Shown here: one piece after another, positions 19,365-27,735 of the stretch
Layout of the letters: every line of letters starts with the position of its first letter
Numbering within the stretch: position 1 is the first letter of the stretch
Origin: Pseudomonadota bacterium
GTDB lineage: Bacteria; Pseudomonadota; Gammaproteobacteria; Burkholderiales; Burkholderiaceae_C
DNA: 64,000 nt
Assembly: GCA_030538605.1 (NCBI GenBank)
Contig: JAUNTQ010000006.1
Span: 1 to 64,000, forward strand
Reading direction: 5' to 3'
The notes under the pieces: model-generated
What the model was told of the DNA's origin: nothing
Databases searched by the model: none
Seen by the model: the letters and a program-made list of their open reading frames with translations, nothing else
Position numbers and translations under genes: made by a program

Positions 19365-19916
19365 TCAGTCGCCGGGGTTGATCTTCAGCCCCACGCCTTC
19401 GTCGAACACCAGCTTGCCGCCATGCCAGCCCGCGTAGCCGGCCGAGATGGCGGCCATCACCGAGAGCACCAGCTGGTGCGCCAACTGCCCCTCGGGCAGA
19501 CCGAAGCGCACGCCCCAGTTGGCCCCCATGATGGCCAGCAGCGTGAGCCCGGCCACGGCGTGCGACCAGCTGGCCACGCGCGCGCGGATGCCGCGCACGG
19601 CCAATATCTCCATCACCCCCACCACCGAGGCGGCCACGCCGGTGGCGAAAGCGCCGCCCGCGGCCCACAGCCCGGCGCGCAGCCAGAACACGTCTGCACC
19701 CCACCAGTACATCAGGTCGCACGCCAGCGTGGCCATGACCAGCGCCACCGGAAAGTGAACCAGCATGGCGTGAATGGGGTGGCCCACCACGGCCATGAAG
19801 GACTGCGCGCTGTGCCCCAGCACCTCTTGCACGACGGGGCTGGCGGGGTTTTTGCCGGGCGGGGAAAGGGGGCGATCAGGGCGGTCGGGGCGGTCGGGGG
19901 TGGTGGGCTCGGTCAT
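19365..19916 (-). CDS. DUF2231 membrane protein
   Basis: 183 residues. A proline/aspartate-rich N-terminus (TPDRPDRPDRP) is followed by the DUF2231 pattern GHPIHAMLVHFPVALVMATL, four membrane helices and VMAAISAGYAGWHGGKLVF. The conserved His residues in GHPIHAMLVHFP suggest haem or metal contact, but function is unknown. Lies on the opposite strand inside the oxidase block; its start is 39 bases from the divergent coxB start. Confidence 0.78.
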   Translation of the reverse strand: MTEPTTPDRPDRPDRPLSPPGKNPASPVVQEVLGHSAQSFMAVVGHPIHAMLVHFPVALVMATLACDLMYWWGADVFWLRAGLWAAGGAFATGVAASVVGVMEILAVRGIRARVASWSHAVAGLTLLAIMGANWGVRFGLPEGQLAHQLVLSVMAAISAGYAGWHGGKLVFDEGVGLKINPGD

Positions 19917-19955
19917 GGCGGGGGCGCAAAAGCGTGTGGCGGTGAAGGTGCCGCC

Positions 19956-20681
19956 ATGTTCGCAGATGGGGCCGCGCCCGGCCATGCCGCGCGTTGCGCC
20001 GTGGCACTGGTGGCGCTGCTGACGGCGGCCCTGGCGGGCTGCGCGCCGTTCGAGAACGACTGGTCCACCCTGCACCCGGCGGGCAGCGTGGCGCAGTCGG
20101 TGTCGCTGCTGTGGTGGGTGATGTGTGTGGGCGCGCTGCTGCTGTGGGCGGGCGTGGCGGGGGCATTTGTCTGGCTGGCGCGCGAGCGCGGGCAGCCGCT
20201 GCACACCACGGGCGAGGGCCGCTGGCTGTTCTGGGGCGCGGTGGTGCTGCCTGCGCTGGTGCTGGTGCCGCTGGTGGCCTACGGGCTGGTGGTGGGCGAG
20301 CGGGTGATTCGCGCGCAGGGCTTTGCGGGCGAGCCGCTGCACGTCAACGCCACGGCGCGGCAATGGGCCTGGCAATTCGACTACCCCGACATTCAACCCG
20401 GCGTGGCGCACACCACGCTGTATCTGCCCGCAGGCAGGCCGATTCGCTTCGAGATTCGCTCGGAAGACGTGATTCACTCACTGTGGATTCCGCGCCTGGG
20501 CGGCAAGCTGGACGCCATACCGGGGCGCACCAACGTGATGGTGCTGGACGCGCGCGCGCCCGGGCGCTACGGCGGGCAGTGCGCCGAGTTCTGCGGCACG
20601 GGGCACACCGCCATGCGCTTTGAGGTGGTGGTTGAGCCTGAGGCCGACTTTCTCGCGCGCCTGACGCAGGCCCGCCCATGA
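19956..20681 (+). CDS. coxB: Cytochrome c oxidase subunit II
   Basis: 241 residues. A lipoprotein-type signal (ALLTAALAGCAP, cysteine at the lipobox) is followed by two membrane helices and a periplasmic cupredoxin domain with the CuA site: first His in SEDVIHSLWIP, then CAEFCGTGHTAM (both Cys, Glu, His and Met). It accepts electrons from cytochrome c. There is no C-terminal cytochrome c domain, unlike many caa3 enzymes. The start is probable; a nearby GTG cannot be excluded. Overlaps the next gene by 4 bases. Confidence 0.92.
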   Translation: MFADGAAPGHAARCAVALVALLTAALAGCAPFENDWSTLHPAGSVAQSVSLLWWVMCVGALLLWAGVAGAFVWLARERGQPLHTTGEGRWLFWGAVVLPALVLVPLVAYGLVVGERVIRAQGFAGEPLHVNATARQWAWQFDYPDIQPGVAHTTLYLPAGRPIRFEIRSEDVIHSLWIPRLGGKLDAIPGRTNVMVLDARAPGRYGGQCAEFCGTGHTAMRFEVVVEPEADFLARLTQARP

Positions 20682-23239
20682 GCACCCCCATGCACACGCC
20701 AGCCGCCACCGCCCTGCCCTACGACGACACGGCCAGCGTGTCGGCCCTGCGCCGCCACCGCGCGCTGCAGGCCATCTGGCACGGCGGGGGCGGCTGGCGG
20801 CGGCTGGCCTCGGTCAACCACAACGAGCTGGGGCTGCGCTTCTTGCTCACGGCGCTGGTGTTCTTTGCCATCGGCGGGCTGCTGGCCATGCTGATCCGCG
20901 CGCAGCTGTCGGTGCCGCAGGCGGCGTTTCTCAGCGCCGAGCAGTACAACCAGGTGTTCACCATGCACGGCACGGTGATGATGTTCCTGTTCGCCATTCC
21001 GGTGCTGGAGGGCATGGCCATCTACCTGCTGCCCAAGCTGATCGGCGCGCGCGATTTGGCCTTTCCGCGGCTGACGGCGTTCGGCTACTGGTGCTATCTG
21101 TTTGGCGGCACCATCGTGGTGGCGTCGATGCTGTTTGGCGTGGCGCCGGACAGCGGCTGGTTCATGTACACCCCGCTGTCGAGCCGCGCGCACACGCCGG
21201 GGGTGAACGCCGACGTGTGGCTGCTGGGCATCACCTTTGTCGAGATATCGGCCATTGCGTTTGCGGTGGAGGTGCTCACCAGCATTCTGAAAATGCGCGC
21301 GCCGGGCATGTCGCTCGACCGCATGCCGATTTTTTCCTGGTACATCTTCGGCGCGGCGGTGATGCTGCTGGTGGGCTTTCCGCCGCTGGCGCTGGGCAGC
21401 TTGCTGCTGGAGCTGGAGCGCGCGGCCAACCTGCCGTTTTTCGACCCCACGCGCGGGGGCGATGCGCTCTTGTGGCAGCACCTGTTCTGGCTGTTCGGCC
21501 ACCCCGAGGTCTACATCATCCTGCTGCCCGCAGCGGGCACGCTCGGCACCATGATCCCGGTGTTTGCGCGCCGCCCGCTGGTGGGCTACACGGCCATCGT
21601 GGTGGCCATCATCGCGATGGCATTCCTGAGCATGGGCATTTGGGTGCACCACATGTTCACCGTGGGCATTCCGCACCTGGCGCTGGCGTTTTTCAGCATT
21701 GGCAGCACGGCGGTGGCGGTGCCCACGGCGGTGCAGATCTTTGCCTGGTTGGGCACGCTGGCCACCGGGCGGCCCCGCTTTCGGCTGCCCATGCTGTATG
21801 TGGCGGGGTTTTTCACCGTCTTCGTCTGCGGCGGGCTGACGGGGGTGATGCTGGCCATCATCCCCTTCAACGTGCAGGCGCACGACAGCTATTTCGTGGT
21901 GGCGCACCTGCACTATGTGCTGGTGGGCGGGCTGGTGTTTCCGTTCATCGGCGCGCTTTACTACTGGCTACCGCACGTCACCGGGCGGCTGGCGCGGCCC
22001 GGCATGGCGGCGGCGGGGTTCTGGCTGATGTTTGCGGGCTTCAACGGCACCTTTCTGCACATGCACCTGACGGGCCTGTTGGGCATGCCGCGCCGGGTGA
22101 TGACGTATTGGCCCGGCGACGGCTGGACGCTGCTGAACCTGCTGTCGTCCATCAGCAGCTTCGTGATGACCATCGGCTTTGCGGTGATCGCGCTCGACCT
22201 GATCTTGCAGCTGCGCTTTGGCCAGCGCTTCCGGCGCGACCCGTGGGAAGCGGCCACGCTTGAATGGGCCATGCCCACGCCGCCGCCAGCCTATGCGCTG
22301 GCCGCCATTCCGCACATCGACCGGCGCGCCGACACGCTCGCGCCCCGCCAGCTTGGCCCGGCGCTGGCGCGCGGCGAAGGCTATCTGGCCGGCACGCGCC
22401 ACGGCTGGCAGGAAACCCTGGGCGTGGACGCCACCACCGGCGCGCTGGAGCAAATCGTCATCCTGCCGCGCGCCACCTTCGTGCCGCTGGGGCAGGCGCT
22501 GCTGACAGGGGCCGTGGTGCTGTCCGTGCTGTTTGGCGCGTATGCGCTGGCGGGCGGGCTGGCCGTGCTGCTGGCCGTCGCCTTTGTATGGGGCGTGCAG
22601 CGCAGCGGTCTGCCGCGCGACTACGGCCCGCTGCCCGTGGGCATGGGTCAGCATGCGCCGCCACACACCGAGGTGGCGCAGTCGCCGCCGTGGGTGGCGC
22701 TCAAGCTGCTGCTCACGTCCGACACGGCCTTGTTCGCCTCGCTGGTGTTTGGCGTGTTCTACCTGTGGTGGGTCGCGCCCGGCTGGTCGCTCACGGCCAG
22801 CGGCCTGCAAGCCGCACCGCTGGGGCTGGCCGCGCTCACCGCCTTCGCCACGCTGCTGGCCGCAGGCAGCGCGCGCTGGGCGCTGGGCAGTTTGCGCGCA
22901 GGGCGCAGCCTGCTGCCCGCCACCGCCTGCACCCTGCTGGCGTTGGCCGTGGCGCAGGCGCTGGGCTGGCACGTGATGCGCGCCACCGCACCCCAGCCCA
23001 CGCTGCACGCGGGGCAGGCGCTGGTGGTGGCGTTGGCCGCGTTCAGCGCGCTGCACTTGGCCGTGGGCGCGCTGATGGCCGTGTCTGCCGCGCTGCGCGC
23101 CGCAGGCGGCTGGCTCTCGCCCCGGCGCACGCTGGACGCGCGCGTCACCGCGCTGTGGCTGACCTTTGCCACCGCCGTCACCTGGGTGTCGCTGGCGCTC
23201 ATCGCCTTCATGCCCGCGCTGTCAAGGAGCGCGCCATGA
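20678..23239 (+). CDS. Cytochrome c oxidase, fused subunits I and III
   Basis: 853 residues. Residues about 30-570 are a haem-copper oxidase subunit I with haem a ligand in TMHGTVMMFLFAIP, HPEVYIILLPAAG (His-Tyr cross-link and Glu), the CuB pair WVHHMFTVG and haem ligands in HDSYFVVAHLHYVL. Residues about 650-850 resemble a short subunit III (WVALKLLLTSDTALFASLVF, then further helices). The acid usually Glu in the subunit III stretch is Asp here. Fusion of COX1 and COX3 is known in bacterial caa3-type enzymes. The small size of the COX3 part and the absence of a separate ctaE nearby are notable. Confidence 0.9.
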   Translation: MSTPMHTPAATALPYDDTASVSALRRHRALQAIWHGGGGWRRLASVNHNELGLRFLLTALVFFAIGGLLAMLIRAQLSVPQAAFLSAEQYNQVFTMHGTVMMFLFAIPVLEGMAIYLLPKLIGARDLAFPRLTAFGYWCYLFGGTIVVASMLFGVAPDSGWFMYTPLSSRAHTPGVNADVWLLGITFVEISAIAFAVEVLTSILKMRAPGMSLDRMPIFSWYIFGAAVMLLVGFPPLALGSLLLELERAANLPFFDPTRGGDALLWQHLFWLFGHPEVYIILLPAAGTLGTMIPVFARRPLVGYTAIVVAIIAMAFLSMGIWVHHMFTVGIPHLALAFFSIGSTAVAVPTAVQIFAWLGTLATGRPRFRLPMLYVAGFFTVFVCGGLTGVMLAIIPFNVQAHDSYFVVAHLHYVLVGGLVFPFIGALYYWLPHVTGRLARPGMAAAGFWLMFAGFNGTFLHMHLTGLLGMPRRVMTYWPGDGWTLLNLLSSISSFVMTIGFAVIALDLILQLRFGQRFRRDPWEAATLEWAMPTPPPAYALAAIPHIDRRADTLAPRQLGPALARGEGYLAGTRHGWQETLGVDATTGALEQIVILPRATFVPLGQALLTGAVVLSVLFGAYALAGGLAVLLAVAFVWGVQRSGLPRDYGPLPVGMGQHAPPHTEVAQSPPWVALKLLLTSDTALFASLVFGVFYLWWVAPGWSLTASGLQAAPLGLAALTAFATLLAAGSARWALGSLRAGRSLLPATACTLLALAVAQALGWHVMRATAPQPTLHAGQALVVALAAFSALHLAVGALMAVSAALRAAGGWLSPRRTLDARVTALWLTFATAVTWVSLALIAFMPALSRSAP

Positions 23240-23610
23240 CGCCGCCCACGCACGGCGATGGGCGTGACACGCGCGACAACGCCCTGGCCGCGCCCCTGCA
23301 CCGTGGCAAGCCGCTGGTGCTGTGGCTGCTGTCGGGTTTCATCGTGTGGTTCGTCGCGCTGTGCGTGCTGTATGGCCTGCACGCCGTGGGCTGCGACCTG
23401 CGCTGGCCGCACGCGCGCAACATCGCGCTGCTGGCCGTGCTGCTGCTGGCTGCCTGCGCCAGTCTGGCGGGCCTGTGGCTGTGGCAGCCCTGGCGCGCGG
23501 CACCCGCGCCCTTTGCCCGCCGCGCCGTGGCCTGGAGCCTGCTGGCCGCCGCCGTCAGCACCGTGGCCGTGCTCGGCCCACCGCTTTTGCTCACGCCCTG
23601 CGCACCGTAG
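23236..23610 (+). CDS. Small three-helix membrane protein of the oxidase block
   Basis: 124 residues; hydrophobic segments at about 27-48, 61-84 and 94-117. I do not recognise the family. Its ATG overlaps the oxidase stop (ATGA), so it is translated with it and may be an oxidase accessory protein (inference). Ends just before an inverted repeat. Confidence 0.6.
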   Translation: MTPPTHGDGRDTRDNALAAPLHRGKPLVLWLLSGFIVWFVALCVLYGLHAVGCDLRWPHARNIALLAVLLLAACASLAGLWLWQPWRAAPAPFARRAVAWSLLAAAVSTVAVLGPPLLLTPCAP

Positions 23611-23614
23611 ATAC

Positions 23615-23690
23615 CGTCATTCCCGCGCAGGCGGGAATCCAGCGTTTGCGCCTGTGCGGCGGCTGGATTCCCGCCTGCGCGGGAATGACG
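23615..23690. repeat. CGTCATTCCCGC inverted repeat, copy 2
   Basis: Perfect 29-base arms at 23615-23643 and 23662-23690, starting CGTCATTCCCGCGCAGGCGG. It lies between two convergent genes and could act as a terminator, although no U run follows. Confidence 0.88.
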
Positions 23691-23712
23691 AGAGAGCACC
23701 CACCCTACAAAT

Positions 23713-24435
23713 TCAACGCAGCGCCTGCCAGCGCGCCCAGCCGCTGGCACGCAGTTCGCACGCCGGGCATGTGCCGCAGCCGTGGCCCCAGTCGTGGCGC
23801 TGGCCGCGCTCGCCCAGGTAGCAGGTGTGGGTATGTTCGGTAATGAGGGCCACCAGCACGTCGCCGCCGCCTGCCGCGTCGGCCTGCTGGCCGAGGTCGT
23901 GCGCCATTTGCCAGGTGGCAGCCTTGTCGATCCACATCAGGGGTGTGTCCACCAGCCAGCGCCGGTCCATGCCCAGCGACAGGGCCAACTGCATGGCTTT
24001 CATGCTGTCGTCGCGGCAGTCGGGGTAGCCTGAAAAATCGGTCTCGCACACGCCGGTGACCAGCACCGTCATGCCGCGCCGGTAGGCCAGCGCCGCTGCC
24101 AGCGTGAGAAACAGCAGGTTGCGCCCCGGCACGAAGGTGTTGGGCAGGCCGGAGCTTTCCATGGCGAAAGCCGTGTCGCGCGTGAGCGAGGTTTCGCTGA
24201 TCTGCCCCAGCACGCCTGCGTCCAGCACATGGTCATCGCCCAAGCGCGCGGCCCAGGCCGGAAAGCGCGCGCGTAGCTCGCGCAGCACCACCAGGCGCTG
24301 CGCCAGCTCCACGCGGTGGCGCTGGCCGTAGTCGAAGCCGATGGTTTCCACATGCGCGTAGCGCGCCAGCGCGTGGGCCAGGCAAGTGGTGGAGTCCTGG
24401 CCGCCGGAAAAGAGGACGAGAGCGTGGGTGTGCAT
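23713..24435 (-). CDS. queC: 7-cyano-7-deazaguanine synthase
   Basis: 240 residues. ATP-dependent conversion of 7-carboxy-7-deazaguanine to preQ0 in queuosine synthesis. It has the PP-loop [18 protein letters not shown], then [23 protein letters not shown] and the C-terminal zinc cysteines in HTCYLGERG and [11 protein letters not shown]. The ATG at 24435 is chosen as closest to the P-loop; two upstream in-frame ATGs (24444, 24453) would add 3 or 6 residues. Confidence 0.95.
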   Translation of the reverse strand: MHTHALVLFSGGQDSTTCLAHALARYAHVETIGFDYGQRHRVELAQRLVVLRELRARFPAWAARLGDDHVLDAGVLGQISETSLTRDTAFAMESSGLPNTFVPGRNLLFLTLAAALAYRRGMTVLVTGVCETDFSGYPDCRDDSMKAMQLALSLGMDRRWLVDTPLMWIDKAATWQMAHDLGQQADAAGGGDVLVALITEHTHTCYLGERGQRHDWGHGCGTCPACELRASGWARWQALR

Positions 24436-24456
24436 GGCGCGCATGGTAGCCATGCG

Positions 24457-25332
24457 TCACGCGAGCAACCAGCGGCGCAGCGTGGCAATGGGCTCATCGT
24501 GCTGCCGCGCTTCGGGGTAGACCAGATAGAACGGCTGCCCGGGCAGCACCGGGCCGAAGGGCTGCACCAGGGTGCCGCGCGCCAGCTCGTCCTGGATCAG
24601 AAAGCGGCTCATCAGCCCCACGCCTTGCCCGGCCAGCGCGGCAGCGATGGCGTGGGTTTCGTCCGAGAACACCGGCCCGGCGCGCGTGTCCAGCCCCGGC
24701 ACCGCCGCCAGCCGCTGCCAGTGCGGCCAGCCCTTGGCGCGCCCGCGCACGCCGGTTGGCTCGAAATGCAGCAGCGTGTGGCGCGGCAGCTGGCGTCGCG
24801 TGCGCAGGCCCAGCGCGGGGCTGCATGCGGGCACGAAATCGTTGTCGAACAGCTTGTGCGCGCAAAGCCCCGGCCATTGGCCGCTGCCGTAGCGGATGGC
24901 GGCGTCGGCGGCCACGCCGTCGAGCGGCGTGTAGTCGTGCGAGATGTGCAGGCGCAGATCGAGCCGGGGCGCATCGGCGCGCAGCGCGGGCACGCGCGGC
25001 AGCAGCCAGCGCGCGGCCACCGCGGGCGTGGCCGAGACGATGACGGCCGCGCGCGCCTCGGGCTGGCGCGCACGCGCCACGGCCTGCGCCAGCGCGTCGA
25101 AGGCGGGGGTGAGGCCATCGAGCAGCGCCTGCCCTCTGGGCGTGAGCGCCAGCTGGCGCGGCGCGCGCGTGAACAGCGGCGCGCCTACGTCGGCCTCCAG
25201 CAGGCGCACCTGGTGGCTCACCGCCGTGGGCGTGACCGACAGCTCGTGCGCGGCGCGCTGCATGCTCAGGTGACGCGCGGTGGCCTCGAAGGCGCGCAGC
25301 GCGTTGAGCGAGGGCAGCGGGCGGGTGGTCAT
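24457..25332 (-). CDS. LysR-family regulator (GcvA-like)
   Basis: 291 residues. The N-terminal winged helix has LPSLNALRAFEATARHLSMQ and AAHELSVTPTAVSHQVRLLE, the pattern of GcvA-like LysR proteins; it is followed by a periplasmic-binding-like effector domain. It lies divergent to the azoreductase gene, so it may regulate that gene. A perfect palindrome (25331-25353) covers its start codon. Confidence 0.9.
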   Translation of the reverse strand: MTTRPLPSLNALRAFEATARHLSMQRAAHELSVTPTAVSHQVRLLEADVGAPLFTRAPRQLALTPRGQALLDGLTPAFDALAQAVARARQPEARAAVIVSATPAVAARWLLPRVPALRADAPRLDLRLHISHDYTPLDGVAADAAIRYGSGQWPGLCAHKLFDNDFVPACSPALGLRTRRQLPRHTLLHFEPTGVRGRAKGWPHWQRLAAVPGLDTRAGPVFSDETHAIAAALAGQGVGLMSRFLIQDELARGTLVQPFGPVLPGQPFYLVYPEARQHDEPIATLRRWLLA

Positions 25333-25353
25333 GGCTGAATTTTATTCAGCCAT
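25331..25353. promoter_or_regulatory. Perfect palindrome over the LysR start, candidate operator
   Basis: ATGGCTGAA, five bases, TTCAGCCAT. It overlaps the LysR start codon and lies in the 106-base divergent region with the azoreductase gene. The symmetry and location suggest autoregulation; no binding evidence. Confidence 0.5.
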
Positions 25354-25438
25354 CAGGCACAGAAATCATCGTTTGAAAGGAATGCGACGGCTTTTTACAG
25401 TGGCAACACCTGAATTTTTCTTGAAAGGTTTTTTTGCC

Positions 25439-26170
25439 ATGCCCACCACGCTTTTGCAGATCAACGCCAGCGCCCGCGCCGGCATTCGCGGCCAGTCGCC
25501 GCATGGCTCGCACACGCGGGCGCTGACCGAGCGCTTCGTGCGCCGCTGGCAGGACGCGGCGCGCCGCGAGGGCCAGCCGGTCACGCTGCGCACGCGCGAC
25601 GTGGGCGCTGCGCCGCCTTCGGCCATCGGCGGCGACTGGATTGCCGCCGCCTTCACGCCGCCCGAGGCGCGCAGCGCCGCGCTGCAAGCGGCGCTGCGCG
25701 AAAGCGATGCGCTGATCGACGAGCTGAAGGCCGCCGACGTGCTGGTGCTGGGCGTGCCCATGTACAACTTCGGCCCGCCGGCGGGCTTCAAGGCGTGGAT
25801 AGACAACGTCGTGCGCGTGGGCGCGACCTTCGGCTTCACGCCGGGCGCGGCCAACCCCTACACGCCGCTGCTGGCCGAGCGCCCGCGCCCCGTGGTGCTG
25901 CTGACCTCACGCGGCGAAGGCGGCCTGAACCCCGGCCAGGCGCTGGCGCACAAGAACCACCTCGACCCCGCCGTGCGCCAGGCGCTGGCGCTGATCGGCC
26001 TGACGGACTGGCACGCCATCGCCATCGAGCACGACGAGACGGGCGGCGAGCCGCTGGCGCGCTCGGTCAGCCAGGCCTTCGACGCGGTGGATGCGCTGGT
26101 GGATGCGCTGCTTGAGACACGCGGCGCACGGCCGCTGGCGGCTCAAGACACGGCCAGCGTGCTGACGTAA
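25439..26170 (+). CDS. azoR: FMN-dependent NADH-azoreductase-like flavodoxin-fold protein
   Basis: 243 residues, longer than the usual 200 or so. Flavodoxin-like fold: it starts TTLLQINASAR, with the FMN/active region VPMYNFGPPAGFKAWIDNVV and LLTSRGEGG. Family members reduce azo compounds and quinones with NADH. The ATG at 25439 follows GAAAGG and gives the family N-terminus. Its last 28 bases overlap the convergent nitroreductase gene. Confidence 0.83.
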   Translation: MPTTLLQINASARAGIRGQSPHGSHTRALTERFVRRWQDAARREGQPVTLRTRDVGAAPPSAIGGDWIAAAFTPPEARSAALQAALRESDALIDELKAADVLVLGVPMYNFGPPAGFKAWIDNVVRVGATFGFTPGAANPYTPLLAERPRPVVLLTSRGEGGLNPGQALAHKNHLDPAVRQALALIGLTDWHAIAIEHDETGGEPLARSVSQAFDAVDALVDALLETRGARPLAAQDTASVLT

Positions 26171-26787
26171 TCGGCGGGCGCGGGCCGCGCGCGGCGCGGC
26201 TTGGCCTTGGCGACGCTGCCCACGTTCACGAAGCACAGCGCCTGCTCGTGCTCGCCCAGGGCGAACAGCGCGCGCAGCGGGGCCGATTGCAGCGCCTTGC
26301 CGCTGGTCAGCGCGCTGCCAAAGCCCAGCGCATGCGCCATGAGCAGCATGTTCTGAATGGCGCAGCCAGCGGAGACGATGCGCTCGTGCGGCTCGATCTC
26401 GGCGTCGGCATCGCGCAGGCGCACCACGGCCAGCATGAGCAGCGGCGCGCGGTGGGCTTTTTCGCGTGCCTGCGCCAGCTGCGCGGGCGTGGCCTGGGCG
26501 TCGCGCTCGGTCAGCGCGGCGGCAAAGGCATCGGCCAGGTGCCCACGCGCGGCCTCGGGCACAGCAATGAAGCGCCAGGGCAGCAGCTCGTGGTGGTCAG
26601 GCGCGTGCGCGGCGGCGGCCACGATGGCTTGCCGCTCGGCTTCGTCGGGGCCGGGTGCACACAGGCGCTTGGGCAAGAGCGTCTGGCGCGTGTGGATCAG
26701 CGCCTGCGCCAGCTCCACGCCTTCGGGCGAGCGCGGATGGCCGAGGGCAAAAGCGGGCGGGTGGGTGGTGGCAACGGTGGCTTGCAT
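26143..26787 (-). CDS. Nitroreductase-family protein (YdjA-like)
   Basis: 214 residues. FMN-binding nitroreductase fold: AAAHAPDHHELLPWRFIAVP (flavin contact region), SAGCAIQNMLLMAHALGFGS and GEHEQALCFVNVGS, with C-terminal KAKPRRARP. It reduces nitro or related groups using NAD(P)H. It sits tail to tail with the azoreductase gene. Confidence 0.88.
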   Translation of the reverse strand: MQATVATTHPPAFALGHPRSPEGVELAQALIHTRQTLLPKRLCAPGPDEAERQAIVAAAAHAPDHHELLPWRFIAVPEAARGHLADAFAAALTERDAQATPAQLAQAREKAHRAPLLMLAVVRLRDADAEIEPHERIVSAGCAIQNMLLMAHALGFGSALTSGKALQSAPLRALFALGEHEQALCFVNVGSVAKAKPRRARPAPADYVSTLAVS

Positions 26788-26874
26788 ATCAGTTATCCAT
26801 AGCGCTGCGCACTACCCGCATGGCATGAAACGCCAGCGGTGCGCGATGACGAATGACTGCGCTCTGGCGAGCGC

Positions 26875-26926
26875 ATGACAAATGACTCGCGACATCGGTG
26901 TGCACGATGCATTTGTCATTTGTCAT
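26875..26926. repeat. ATGACAAATGAC inverted repeat
   Basis: Perfect 12-base arms at 26875-26886 and 26915-26926; related half words (GATGACGAATGACTGC) lie just before. Part of the 434-base gene-free stretch 26788-27221. Confidence 0.65.
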
Positions 26927-27000
26927 GGCGCGCCAGCGCCAGTCATGGAGCGCAGCGAAGTCATGTTTCATTTCAGTGATCCATGGCGCTGATCAGGGCA

Positions 27001-27083
27001 CCCATGGCCGGGGTCTCCCCGGACATGGGGTGCGCCCCCTCACGCAGCAAGAGGGGGAAAACGCGAAGCGGCTCAGGGGATGT
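27001..27083. repeat. Compound C/G-rich hairpin repeat
   Basis: Left hairpin CCCATGGCCGGGG / CCCCGGACATGGG (one mismatch, 3-base loop), then CCCCCTC / GAGGGGG around a 9-base loop, then GCGAAGCGGCTCAGGGG. The second half resembles the CCCCCTCAAGGGGG stretch after rpsA (7490-7530). Non-coding. The rest of the gap up to 27221 is AT-rich and probably carries the promoter of the next gene, but no clear -35/-10 pair is seen. Confidence 0.55.
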
Positions 27084-27221
27084 TTCATTGAACCCAAGCG
27101 TAACCCCGCAGACGCTGCGTGTTGCATCAGATACGACCAACAGCACAATCAAACACTCGGAAACAGATACCTTAGTTTTAACTTATTACAGTACGCTCGG
27201 CACCATGAACACGAGGAAACC

Positions 27222-27716
27222 ATGGAGAAGGAAGTTCTGACGCTGACCCCCGCCGGTGTGCAAACGTTGCAAACAGAGGGCGAGCCACACACTCAGTTGC
27301 ACCATGCGCTGGTTCTGGTGCACCGCCAGCCGCTGTCGCGCGCGCAGCTGGTGCCGCTCATGCCCCGTGGCGAGCTGACGCCCGCGCAGTGCCTGGACAC
27401 GCTGGCGCGCATGGGGCTGATTGCCCGCAAGTGGCTGCGTGCGGCGCGCGCACCCAGCCTGGACGAGCGTCATGGCGACGCGCTGCGCGCTTTCGCCGCC
27501 GAGGCGCTGAGCACCTGCCTGCCGCCGCGCCTGTTGCAGCACGAGCTGGATCTGCTGAACCGCGCCCGCAGCCTGCCCGCGCTGCGCCGCCGCATCCTCC
27601 CCACGCAAGCGCTCATCGCGCAGTACGCAGGGCCGGACGCAGCGCGCGAGTTCAACCAGTCCGTGCGCGCCTACCTGCACATACAGGCCACCGAGCCAGA
27701 GCTGGTGCCGGCTTGA
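27222..27716 (+). CDS. Uncharacterised protein, 164 residues
   Basis: Not recognised. It is soluble and mainly helical, with no signal peptide or membrane segment. The N-terminal part (TPAGVQTLQT, LSRAQLVPLMPRGELTPAQC, LDTLARMGLIARKW) reads like a small winged-helix or helix-turn-helix fold, and the C-terminal half is Arg/Leu/Ala rich. The start at 27222 has GAGGAAACC upstream, a good ribosome-binding site; the open frame extends further upstream without support. Convergent with the NnrS-like gene, 19 bases apart. Confidence 0.6.
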   Translation: MEKEVLTLTPAGVQTLQTEGEPHTQLHHALVLVHRQPLSRAQLVPLMPRGELTPAQCLDTLARMGLIARKWLRAARAPSLDERHGDALRAFAAEALSTCLPPRLLQHELDLLNRARSLPALRRRILPTQALIAQYAGPDAAREFNQSVRAYLHIQATEPELVPA

Positions 27717-27735
27717 AAAGCGCCCTCGGGGGCGC

